A stretch of DNA of 64,000 nt from Pseudomonas sp. H3(2019). GTDB taxonomy: Bacteria; Pseudomonadota; Gammaproteobacteria; Pseudomonadales; Pseudomonadaceae. The position numbers and the translations under genes are program-made. Positions 37,542 to 45,181 of this stretch are shown here, in pieces (within the stretch, counting starts at the first letter, position 1; every line of letters begins with the position of its first letter). Where the stretch lies: NCBI RefSeq assembly GCF_007713465.1, contig NZ_VMSG01000005.1, positions 1 through 64,000 of the forward strand. Reading direction: 5' to 3'. Below the pieces are notes generated by a model that ran no database searches, was not told the origin of the DNA, and saw only the letters and a list, made by a program, of their open reading frames with translations.

Positions 37542-37697
37542 CGCTGGCTGCCGGACGAGCCGCCGGGACCGTATCCGTCCCAGGGTTTGTTGCCCAACCC
37601 GCTCTACCACACACGTTTCAAACCGGTCATCGACCTGATCCAAGCGCGCATGCAGGTCATGGAAGTCGGCGGCCCTCACGATTACTGCAGCCAGTAG
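37542..37697 (+). pseudogene. C-terminal gene fragment of unknown origin
   Basis: After a stop codon, 51 codons stay open and read like protein: LPNPLYHTRFKPVIDLIQAR and then VMEVGGPHDYCSQ before TAG. There is no start codon and no ribosome-binding site. It could be the tail of a lost gene; I do not recognise the family. Confidence 0.3.
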
Positions 37698-37805
37698 ACG
37701 TCGGGCCGGCGCTATAAAGCGTCCAGCGCACTGGGTTTTGTCGTTATCATGGTGGCGCTTTTTGTAGGCGACATGCCGTTCTCTTCTCATTGGTTGGATG
37801 TGTTC

Positions 37806-39119
37806 ATGCATACCCTTGCACAACTGCGGGCCGGCGCGCTTGCAGGGCTCAAACGTCTGGATCTGTCGTGCGGCCTGACCGAGTTCCCCCGGGAAATCTT
37901 CGACCTGGCCGACACGCTGGAGGTGCTCAACCTCAGTGGCAATGCCTTGAGCAGTTTGCCGGATGACCTGCATCGCCTGACACATCTGCGCGTGCTGTTT
38001 TGCTCGGACAATCAGTTCCGCGAGCTGCCGATCGGCCTCGGTCAATGCGCGCAATTGACGATGATCGGCTTCAAGGCCAATCGCCTTGAGCGAGTCCCGG
38101 CCGCCGCGCTGCCGCCGCTGCTGCGCTGGCTGATCCTGACCGACAACTGCATCAGCGAGTTGCCGAGCGAGTTGGGTGAACGGCCGCACCTGCAAAAATT
38201 GATGCTGGCCGGCAACCACCTGCAAAGCTTGCCCGCAAGCTTGAGCCAGTGTCATCAGCTGGAGCTGATCCGCATCGCCGCCAACCGCATGACCGAACTG
38301 CCGCAGTGGCTGCTGACATTGCCGGGGCTGGCCTGGCTGGCGTACGCCGGCAACCCGCTGGAAACCGAGGCCGATGCCGCCGCCCTCGAAGCCACGCCGA
38401 ACATTCCCTGGTCACAACTGCACCTGCAACAACAATTGGGCGAAGGCGCTTCCGGGGTGATTCACCAGGCTGTATGGGAGCAACCGTCGCAGCCTGAGCG
38501 CAAGGTCGCAGTGAAACTCTACAAGGGGCACATGACCAGCGACGGTTCACCGCTGCATGAAATGAACGCCTGCATCACCGCCGGCATTCACCCCAACCTG
38601 ATCAAGGTCGAGGGCCGGATCGTCGGGCATCCGCAGGCACAGGCCGGGCTGGTCATGCATTTGATCGAGCCGAGCTATCGCAATCTGGCGGCGTTGCCGA
38701 GCCTGGCGTCTTGCAGCCGTGATGTGTACGCAGAGGACACGCGTTTCAGTGCAGCGGTGGCGCTGCGGATCGCCAGCGGCATTGCCTCGGCGGCTGCGCA
38801 CCTGCATCAACAGGGCATCACCCACGGCGACCTGTACGGCCACAACACATTGTGGAATGAGCACGGTGATTGCCTGTTGGGCGACTTTGGTGCCGCGTCC
38901 TTCCATGCCACGTCTGACACGCTTGAAACGCGCGCGCTGCAACGCATCGAGGTGCGGGCGTTCGGGATTCTGTTGGGTGAGTTGCTGGAGCGGATCGACT
39001 CAGGCTTGAGCGTTGAACGCCGTGAGCGCTTGATGGATTTGCAGAGTCGCTGCTGTCAGCCGGATGTGCTGGCGCGCCCAGGTTTTGAAGAAGTCGAAGC
39101 CGCATTGCGCGCGGCCTGA
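37806..39119 (+). CDS. Leucine-rich-repeat protein kinase
   Basis: A 437-residue fusion. Residues 15-185 hold about seven LRR units (LEVLNLSGNALSSLPDDLHR is typical), and residues 205-430 a eukaryote-like Ser/Thr kinase. The kinase elements are complete: glycine loop LGEGASGV at 211-218, K237 in KVAVKLYK, E252 in HEMN, catalytic HGD at 340-342 with N347, and DFG at 360-362. The HRD arginine is replaced by Gly. No membrane segment or signal peptide, so it is cytosolic. ATG 37806 is preferred over 37749 as it starts the LRR domain. Target and role are unknown; no phosphatase gene is near. Confidence 0.87.
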   Translation: MHTLAQLRAGALAGLKRLDLSCGLTEFPREIFDLADTLEVLNLSGNALSSLPDDLHRLTHLRVLFCSDNQFRELPIGLGQCAQLTMIGFKANRLERVPAAALPPLLRWLILTDNCISELPSELGERPHLQKLMLAGNHLQSLPASLSQCHQLELIRIAANRMTELPQWLLTLPGLAWLAYAGNPLETEADAAALEATPNIPWSQLHLQQQLGEGASGVIHQAVWEQPSQPERKVAVKLYKGHMTSDGSPLHEMNACITAGIHPNLIKVEGRIVGHPQAQAGLVMHLIEPSYRNLAALPSLASCSRDVYAEDTRFSAAVALRIASGIASAAAHLHQQGITHGDLYGHNTLWNEHGDCLLGDFGAASFHATSDTLETRALQRIEVRAFGILLGELLERIDSGLSVERRERLMDLQSRCCQPDVLARPGFEEVEAALRAA

Positions 39120-39125
39120 AACAAA

Positions 39126-39150
39126 CGCGGGCATCGCAATGATGCCCGCG
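39126..39150. terminator. Hairpin between convergent kinase and yebC genes
   Basis: CGCGGGCATC and GATGCCCGCG flank GCAAT. No T-run follows, so efficiency is uncertain. Confidence 0.5.
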
Positions 39151-39183
39151 AAGACAGTCTGTCAGGCGACAGTAGCCGTCGGC

Positions 39184-39888
39184 TTAACCCGCCAACCCGA
39201 CAAACATATCCTGCACGTCGTCGTGGTTATCGAGGCCTTCGAGGAAGGCTTCGACTTCTTCCATTTGCGCGTCGGTCAAACCGCTGACCGGGTTCTTCGG
39301 TTTGTAACCCAGCTTCGCCGACAACACCGTGAAACCCTGCTCAGGCAAGGCTTTCTGAACGGAGTCCAAGTCGGTGGCTTCGGTGATGAACAGCGTCGCG
39401 CCGTCTTCGCCCGGTTCGAAATCCTGTGCACCGGCTTCGATAGCGGCCATTTCCGGATCGGCATCCGGGGTGTCCGGGGACGCCTCAATCATGCCCACGT
39501 GGTCAAAATCCCAGGCCACGGAACCGGAAGCCCCCAGCTGACCTTTACGGAACGCAACGCGGATTTCCGCCACGGTACGGTTGATGTTGTCGGTCACGCA
39601 TTCAACGATCAGCGGCACCTGATGCGGGGCGAAGCCTTCGTAAGTCACTCGGTGGTACTGTACGGTTTCGCCGAGCTGGCCCGAGCCTTTCTTGATTGCA
39701 CGTTCCAGGGTTTCACGCGGCATCGAGGCTTTTTTAGCCTGTTCCACCACCAGACGCAGGTGTGCGTTGGTGCTGATATCAGCGCCGTTACGCGCAGCAA
39801 TGGTGATTTCTTTCACCAGTTTGCCGAAGATCTTGCCCTTGGCGTTGGCTGCCGCTTCTTTGTGTTTAACCTTCCACTGTGCGCCCAT
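39184..39888 (-). CDS. YebC/TACO1-family protein (YeeN-like)
   Basis: A 234-residue protein of the YebC family, cytosolic. The N-terminus [19 protein letters not shown] replaces the usual [26 protein letters not shown] and [19 protein letters not shown] are family hallmarks. Members are described as DNA-binding regulators (PmpR) and as ribosome factors that help at polyproline stretches, like EF-P. The main yebC copy in pseudomonads lies beside ruvC, so this is a paralogue. It is monocistronic. Confidence 0.88.
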   Translation of the reverse strand: MGAQWKVKHKEAAANAKGKIFGKLVKEITIAARNGADISTNAHLRLVVEQAKKASMPRETLERAIKKGSGQLGETVQYHRVTYEGFAPHQVPLIVECVTDNINRTVAEIRVAFRKGQLGASGSVAWDFDHVGMIEASPDTPDADPEMAAIEAGAQDFEPGEDGATLFITEATDLDSVQKALPEQGFTVLSAKLGYKPKNPVSGLTDAQMEEVEAFLEGLDNHDDVQDMFVGLAG

Positions 39889-40107
39889 TACTCACTCTCT
39901 TGATCTGTGGCGCCGAGACATCTATTGGCCGACGCTTTGTGCAAGTTTATACGGCAAAAAGTTGGCAATCGACCAAAAAGTGTTGTGAGCGATCGACATC
40001 TTCACAAGCTGTTGTAGGGCTTTTCTGAAAAACAGGTTTACGGTGACTATTGAGCGCCAGTGTTTCGTAACCTCTGTGCCCCGTACTTCAAGGCAGAAGA
40101 GTGTTTG

Positions 40108-41892
40108 ATGCATATCGACATGGAAAGTCCCTTCATCCTGACGCTCACCGAGCTCGCCTTGAGTTTTCAGGTCCGACAGTTCAGCGGTCGCGAAGCCCTC
40201 AATCAGGTCTATTGTCTCGACATCGAAATGCGCGGCCCGCAGCCCGCGATGAGTCTGGATCGGCTGCTGCATCAACCGGCATTCCTCAGCCTGAGCCCCA
40301 CCACCGGCATCCACGGCATCATCCACAGCGCCGGTTTGCAATACTGCGGCGCGCAGCAGATCGGCTACAGCCTGAACCTCGCACCCCGCCTGCTTGCGCT
40401 GGAGCAGCAGCGCTGTCGAAGGGTGTTCCAGCAGTTGAGCGTGCCCGATCTCTTGCGCCAGTTGCTGGCCGAGCATCAACTGCCGCCCGACAGCTACCGC
40501 TTCGAGTTACCGAACGGTGAATATCCGCCGCGCCCGTTTTGCATCCAGTACGACGAAACCGATCTGAACCTGCTGCAACGGCTGTGCGAAGAGGAAGGCA
40601 TCCACTATCACTTCGAACATCAACACGACCGGCACGTACTGGTGTTCGCCGATGACAGCGACAGCTTTGCGCAGCGACCGGTCGAGTGCGCTTTTCACCC
40701 CGCCGCACCGGATGCCGGACAGCCGCGAATCAGCCAGCTCTTTCAATGCCACAGCCGACCGACCACCAGGCCGCAAACCATCTTTGCACAGCACGCCAGC
40801 ACTGACCGCGCAACCCTCGCACCTGACACCTGCGCCAACCAGCCCTATCTCGACAGCCTGCACCCAACGGGTCGACCCGACCCGGCGCAAGCCCGTCGTA
40901 ACCAGCTCGGCCGCCGCGAACTCGAGCGTCTGCGCAGCCTGCATCGTCTGGTTCAGGGCCACAGTACACTGCCCGAACTGCTCAGCGGCCGGCTGCTGCA
41001 AGTCACCGGGCATCCCGTCCCGGCATTCAACGATCAATGGTTGTTATGCGAAGTGCTGCACCAGGGCGAAACGCCCGGCGCGGACAAGGTGTTGTCCGCG
41101 CCAGTGGGTTATCGCAATCAGTTCAAGGCAATCCCTTGGTCGACCGCGTTCCGCCCGGCCCTGAAACATTCCAGACCGTGTATCAATGGTTACCAGATGG
41201 CGGAGGTCCTCGGCCCGCCAGGAATGCCGCCGCACCTCGACAAACACGGGCAAATCAACATCTGCCTGTGGCCTGACTCGCCATCCGATAGGCAAGGTTC
41301 CTCAGGCATCTGGTTGCCGATCGCCCATACGGGGACGGGGCACCCGACCTTGCCACTGGCCGGCAGCAAGGTGCACGTGAGTTTCCTCGACGGTGATCCT
41401 GATCGACCGGTGCTTTGCACGGGTTTCGCTGACGTACAAGCGGGCGAACCGCTGCCAATGGTTGCCGTTGAACAGGAGCCATCGGCGACGGGCTGGAGCG
41501 GCGAGATCTACTTGTTCGAGCGACCTCCCACCACCACCGAATGCCTGGCCGACACCACGTGGTACATCGTGCGCATGCCGCGTCCCGGGCTCAAGGAACT
41601 GGGGAGCCTCAACCGTGACGATGTGCTGATGACCGGTAAAAGCCAGGCACTGGGCAACCTGTCGCTGACGCTTGAACAAAAACAGCGCCTGGCCAGCGAG
41701 TTCGCCCGTACTCCCGAACAGCTCTGCCTGCTGTATCCAGGGCAATGCGTGGCGTTGGCCGATTATTTCCAGCAACACTGGAACAGCGAGCAACGCCTGA
41801 GCTTCATCGGCAACGCCAGCGCTCAGCGCCAACCGAGTGAGGCTCGTCTGCTGTTCGACTGGCTGGTAAATGGCCCGGAGGCCACGCCCTAG
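40108..41892 (+). CDS. VgrG-like protein with unusual C-terminal extension
   Basis: A 594-residue protein of the type VI spike family. Residues 10-350 match the gp27-like part (FCIQYDETDLNLLQRLCEEEG is diagnostic), and 355-440 the gp5 OB-fold (SSGIWLPIAHTG, SFLDGDPDRPVLCTGFAD). The repetitive beta-helix needle of normal VgrG proteins does not follow. Instead there are about 150 residues of other sequence with no motif I recognise, including LTLEQKQRLASEFARTPEQL. No other type VI genes are nearby. It may be an orphan spike carrying its own effector-like domain, or a non-spike relative. ATG 40108 chosen; 40060 and 40120 are alternatives. Confidence 0.78.
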   Translation: MHIDMESPFILTLTELALSFQVRQFSGREALNQVYCLDIEMRGPQPAMSLDRLLHQPAFLSLSPTTGIHGIIHSAGLQYCGAQQIGYSLNLAPRLLALEQQRCRRVFQQLSVPDLLRQLLAEHQLPPDSYRFELPNGEYPPRPFCIQYDETDLNLLQRLCEEEGIHYHFEHQHDRHVLVFADDSDSFAQRPVECAFHPAAPDAGQPRISQLFQCHSRPTTRPQTIFAQHASTDRATLAPDTCANQPYLDSLHPTGRPDPAQARRNQLGRRELERLRSLHRLVQGHSTLPELLSGRLLQVTGHPVPAFNDQWLLCEVLHQGETPGADKVLSAPVGYRNQFKAIPWSTAFRPALKHSRPCINGYQMAEVLGPPGMPPHLDKHGQINICLWPDSPSDRQGSSGIWLPIAHTGTGHPTLPLAGSKVHVSFLDGDPDRPVLCTGFADVQAGEPLPMVAVEQEPSATGWSGEIYLFERPPTTTECLADTTWYIVRMPRPGLKELGSLNRDDVLMTGKSQALGNLSLTLEQKQRLASEFARTPEQLCLLYPGQCVALADYFQQHWNSEQRLSFIGNASAQRQPSEARLLFDWLVNGPEATP

Positions 41893-41939
41893 GGCCTGTT
41901 GACGTTTGGTGACGAAAGCCTGCGTTGATCACACATGCC

Positions 41940-42600
41940 CTACGCAGAATTCGGTGCAAGATCGAAAAACGCCTGAATCAAGCGCAAATCCCGCCGCCGC
42001 TCCATGCAGCCAATCATGTGCCGGTTGACCAGTCCGTCGCCAATAATCGGCACCGCCCGCACGCGCGGGTCGGGGCTGACTTCCACTGAAGACACCACGC
42101 CCACCCCCAGCTCGGCCGCCACTGCTTCGGTCACCGCCTCACGGCTGTCCAGCTCCAGCAACACCCGAGGACTGATCCTGGCCCGAGCGCAGACCTCATC
42201 GAACGTGCGACGGGTGATCGAACTCGGCTCACGCAACACCATGATCAGCTGGTCCAGTTGCTTGAGCGCGACCCCTTCGTGCAGCGTCGACCATGGGTGC
42301 CCCGCCGGCACCAGCGCGCAGATCCGCGACTCGCTCAAGGCTTGCAGGTGCAAACCTTTTCGCGGCTCGACCTCGGTCAGCACCGCCACGTCGGCGTGCT
42401 CGGACAATAATGCCGCAAGAGTTTCCTGAGCATTGCCCAGCCGCAAATTCACGGTGATACCTGGATACCGCGCACGCAGGCTGGCGAGCATCGGCATGAC
42501 CAGGTGCGGGCCGTCCGCCGCCACTTCCAAACGACCGGTCAACAACTGCCGATTGGCCTCAAGCATTACTTGCGCCTCTTCAGCCAGACCGAACATCGCC
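41940..42600 (-). pseudogene. 5'-truncated LysR regulator of the phosphonate locus
   Basis: Only the effector-binding part of a LysR protein is present, from [19 protein letters not shown] to the C-terminal stop at 41940. The helix-turn-helix and about 85 N-terminal residues are gone; upstream of 42600 the sequence becomes the inside of phnW on the other strand. The frame stays open into the junction, but without a DNA-binding domain. In intact loci this regulator is divergent from phnW. Confidence 0.85.
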
Positions 42601-43236
42601 CGGCACGGCAAACGTCTGATCATTGATGCCATGAGTTCATTCGGTGTACTGCCGATCGATGCTCGGCAAGTACCGTTCGACGCGTTGATCGCCGCCTCGG
42701 GTAAATGCCTGGAAGGCGTACCGGGAATGGGGTTCGTCTTTGCCGACAAAGCCGCCCTGGCAAATGCCGCCGGCAATTCCCACTCACTGGCGATGGACCT
42801 GTTCGATCAATACACCTACATGGCCAAGACCGGCCAATGGCGCTTCACCCCGCCGACCCACGTGGTCGCGGCGCTGCACGAAGCACTGCTGCAATACAAC
42901 GAAGAAGGCGGCCTGCCAGCGCGGTATCAGCGTTACGCGAACAACTGCCAGGTACAGCTCGATGAAATGGCCAAACTCGGCTTGCGCAGTTTTCTACCCG
43001 CCGCGATCCAGGCGCCGATCATCGTCACCTTCCATGCACCCAAAGATCCGCGTTACCAGTTCAAAGCGTTCTACGAACGCGTGAAGGCCAGGGGTTTCAT
43101 CCTCTACCCGGGAAAATTGACTCAGGTCGAAACCTTCCGCGTCGGCTGCATCGGCCACGTCAATCAGGCCGAGATGCGTGCGGCAGTGGCGACCATCGCC
43201 GAGGTGCTGCGCGAAATGGAAGTCCTCGACACCTGA
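42601..43236 (+). pseudogene. phnW: 5'-truncated 2-aminoethylphosphonate-pyruvate transaminase
   Basis: The C-terminal 211 residues of PhnW remain, starting at [19 protein letters not shown] and including the PLP-lysine segment [14 protein letters not shown]. About 155 N-terminal residues (of roughly 368) are missing, among them much of the PLP-phosphate site. An ORF can be read from 42433, but its first 56 codons are antisense LysR sequence. The intact enzyme turns 2-aminoethylphosphonate into phosphonoacetaldehyde. The remnant cannot be functional. Confidence 0.88.
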
Positions 43237-43242
43237 CTTCCC

Positions 43243-43291
43243 CCCCGTAGCAGCCGAACGCTGCCTCGCAGGCTCGGCAGCTGCTACGGGG
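43243..43291. repeat. REP-like hairpin within the phn remnant
   Basis: CCCCGTAGCAGC and GCTGCTACGGGG are perfect 12-base arms around a GC-rich centre containing CTGCCTCGCAGGC. It lies between the phnW and phnX remnants. Confidence 0.7.
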
Positions 43292-43338
43292 CGAGTCATG
43301 GCTTTGCTTGCCATTCCCCCAATTACAGGATTTGAGAC

Positions 43339-43449
43339 ATGAACTACAACAACCCGACTCGGCTGCAAGCCGCCATCCTCGACCTGCCGGAAGTGATCGC
43401 CGACATCAACAAGCGCCTGGCCAACGGTGAGATGCCACAAAGCAGCTGA
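43339..43449 (+). pseudogene. phnX: Internally deleted phosphonoacetaldehyde hydrolase remnant
   Basis: A 36-codon frame begins MNYNNPTRLQAAIL, the PhnX N-terminus, and jumps directly to DLPEVIADINKRLANGEMPQ, the PhnX C-terminus. An in-frame internal deletion of roughly 240 codons has removed the whole catalytic HAD domain. The junction lies at GCCATCCTCGACCTGCCG, where GAC is shared by both ends. The intact enzyme splits phosphonoacetaldehyde to acetaldehyde and phosphate. Confidence 0.88.
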
Positions 43450-43465
43450 TTAGCGCGTCAATTGC

Positions 43466-43503
43466 AAAAAGCGCCAGCCCCTGAACCGGGGCTGGCGCTT
43501 TTT
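43466..43503. terminator. Bidirectional terminator between phnX remnant and tusA
   Basis: AAAAAGCGCCAGCCCC and GGGGCTGGCGCTTTTT form a 16-base perfect stem with T-runs on both strands. Confidence 0.85.
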
Positions 43504-43513
43504 TTCGGGTCCG

Positions 43514-43765
43514 TTAATCGGACTTCTTGCGAATCCAGTACAGATAGGTCCCGGCATCTTCCTGCTGTCCGACCAGTTCATGGTCCAGAAACACGCAGAA
43601 CTTGGGAATGTCGCGACGGGTCGAAGGGTCGGTTGCGATCACCTTGAGCAGACCGCCAGGCACCAGGTCACGAATATGCTGGTGCAGCATCATCACCGGC
43701 TCCGGGCAATTGAGGCCGGTGGCGTCGAGGGTGCCGTCTACCGGCGTATCAATCATTTCACTCAT
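43514..43765 (-). CDS. tusA: Sulfurtransferase TusA
   Basis: An 83-residue cytosolic sulfur carrier that takes sulfur from IscS and passes it on for 2-thiouridine formation in tRNA and other uses. The reactive cysteine is in [15 protein letters not shown] at about residue 20. [21 protein letters not shown] is the conserved second half. AGGAG precedes the ATG. It is next to rlmM on the same strand, separated by a short repeat. Confidence 0.93.
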   Translation of the reverse strand: MSEMIDTPVDGTLDATGLNCPEPVMMLHQHIRDLVPGGLLKVIATDPSTRRDIPKFCVFLDHELVGQQEDAGTYLYWIRKKSD

Positions 43766-43828
43766 GATTCACTCCTGAAACTGGCCGGCATTGTCGCGCA
43801 AAACCGGGTGTTTAGTCACTTCCAGCCC

Positions 43829-43859
43829 GATCGTTCCCACGCTCTGCGTGGTAACGATC
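43829..43859. repeat. GATCGTTCCCACGC repeat, short hairpin copy
   Basis: Only the outer hairpin of the longer family is present, with one base changed in the right arm (TGGTAACGATC). Confidence 0.75.
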
Positions 43860-43885
43860 AAGCGCGCGAATCCTGATGCATAGGT

Positions 43886-44959
43886 TCAACGCTTTTTTGG
43901 CTTGCTCACATCATGCCGGCGCAAATGGCAGGTCACTTCTTCGCGGTCGTGGTACAGCTGTTTGCAGCCGATATCGACCCGAATGCCACGCGCCTTGAAG
44001 CCTTCTGCAATGCGCTCAAGCAAGCGCTTCACTTCAGCATAACGTTGCTTCATCGGCAGCTTCAGGTTGACCACCGCCTCGCGGCAATGTCCCTCGCCAA
44101 TCCACTCTTCCAGCATCGCCGCGTTGCGCGCCGGCTTCTCGACGATGTCGCAGACCATCCAGTCCACCGGCTGCTTGGGCTTGAAGGTAAAACCGTCCGC
44201 CATCAAGTGCTGAACCAGCCCGGTGTCCATCAGGCTTTCAGCCATCGGGCCGTTATCGATAGCGGTCACCAGCATGCCGCGATTGACCAGTTGCCAGGTC
44301 CAGCCGCCTGGCGCGGCGCCCAGATCAACACCGGTCATGTCGCTGTGCAGGCGCTCGTCCCACTGATCACGCGGGATGAAGTGGTGCCACGCCTCTTCCA
44401 GCTTCAGGGTCGAACGGCTGGGCGCTTCACGCGGGAACTTCAGGCGCGGAATGCCCATCGGCCACATCGCCGAGTTATTCGCCTCGGCCAGGCCGACGAA
44501 CACTTCGCGGCCGCTTTTGAAGGTCAGCAGCAAACGTGGCTTGTTGGCGTCTTCCACCAGCTTGCCGGCGCCGGTCAGCGCCTTGCGCAGCGGGCCTTCG
44601 AATTTCTTGCAGAAGTTCGACAGCTCTTTGCCATCGTTGGTGTCGACCACTTCCAGCCACAGACTGCCGCACGTCGGGAAGCTCGCCAGATGGGCGAGGA
44701 TCACGCTGATGCGGTCGGTTTCCGGCAGATCGATGAAGATCCCGCGCGCCCATTGGCGCGGAAAAATCAGCTCGGCGAAACGCTGGCCGCGCATCAGGCG
44801 CTCGGCGCCATCTTCTTCGGTGCAGACAAACTCGGCGCAGGCGCTGGCGGCTTTGGCCTTGGCATAACCGGCCACGTTCAGCCGCGCGGCGTGTTCGGAA
44901 ATCTCGGAACAGACTTCGCCTTCGAAGCCCGGCCGGCAATGCATAAAGAGGGTGTTCAT
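43886..44959 (-). CDS. rlmM: 23S rRNA 2'-O-ribose methyltransferase (C2498)
   Basis: Methylates the ribose of C2498 in the peptidyl-transferase centre of 23S rRNA, using S-adenosylmethionine. The 357-residue protein has an N-terminal THUMP-like domain and a Rossmann methyltransferase domain with GVDLGAAPGGWTWQLV as the SAM site. The K-D-K-E-type catalytic residues fall in HFIPRDQW, MVCDIVEKP, VVNLKLPMKQRY and YHDREEVT. AGGAGTAAGA precedes ATG 44959; a longer start at 45025 would add 22 non-family residues. Confidence 0.94.
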   Translation of the reverse strand: MNTLFMHCRPGFEGEVCSEISEHAARLNVAGYAKAKAASACAEFVCTEEDGAERLMRGQRFAELIFPRQWARGIFIDLPETDRISVILAHLASFPTCGSLWLEVVDTNDGKELSNFCKKFEGPLRKALTGAGKLVEDANKPRLLLTFKSGREVFVGLAEANNSAMWPMGIPRLKFPREAPSRSTLKLEEAWHHFIPRDQWDERLHSDMTGVDLGAAPGGWTWQLVNRGMLVTAIDNGPMAESLMDTGLVQHLMADGFTFKPKQPVDWMVCDIVEKPARNAAMLEEWIGEGHCREAVVNLKLPMKQRYAEVKRLLERIAEGFKARGIRVDIGCKQLYHDREEVTCHLRRHDVSKPKKR

Positions 44960-45181
44960 TCTTACTCCTGGGCAGATGGCGAGACATTCAACCACTGCGC
45001 GATGCCCAGACTTGCGTTGAAGCAAAGCCTGTCACGAAAACCGGCGCATGATAGCCGAGTTCGCAACGCCGGACTTGTCCATAGCGTCCGGTTATTAGCC
45101 TTAATGTCCAAACAGGGCTAGGTTAAGAACTCTGTCTGCCCCGCCAGTCCGTAGCCGTGCGGACCCAAAGGAGTCATTTCA

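Noticed and set aside
41940..42776. A 278-codon LysR gene starting at 42776
   Set aside because: Its first 60 codons are antisense phnW; the DNA-binding domain is missing.
42433..43236. A 267-codon gene starting at 42433
   Set aside because: Its first 56 codons are antisense to the LysR remnant; it is a deletion fusion, not a gene.
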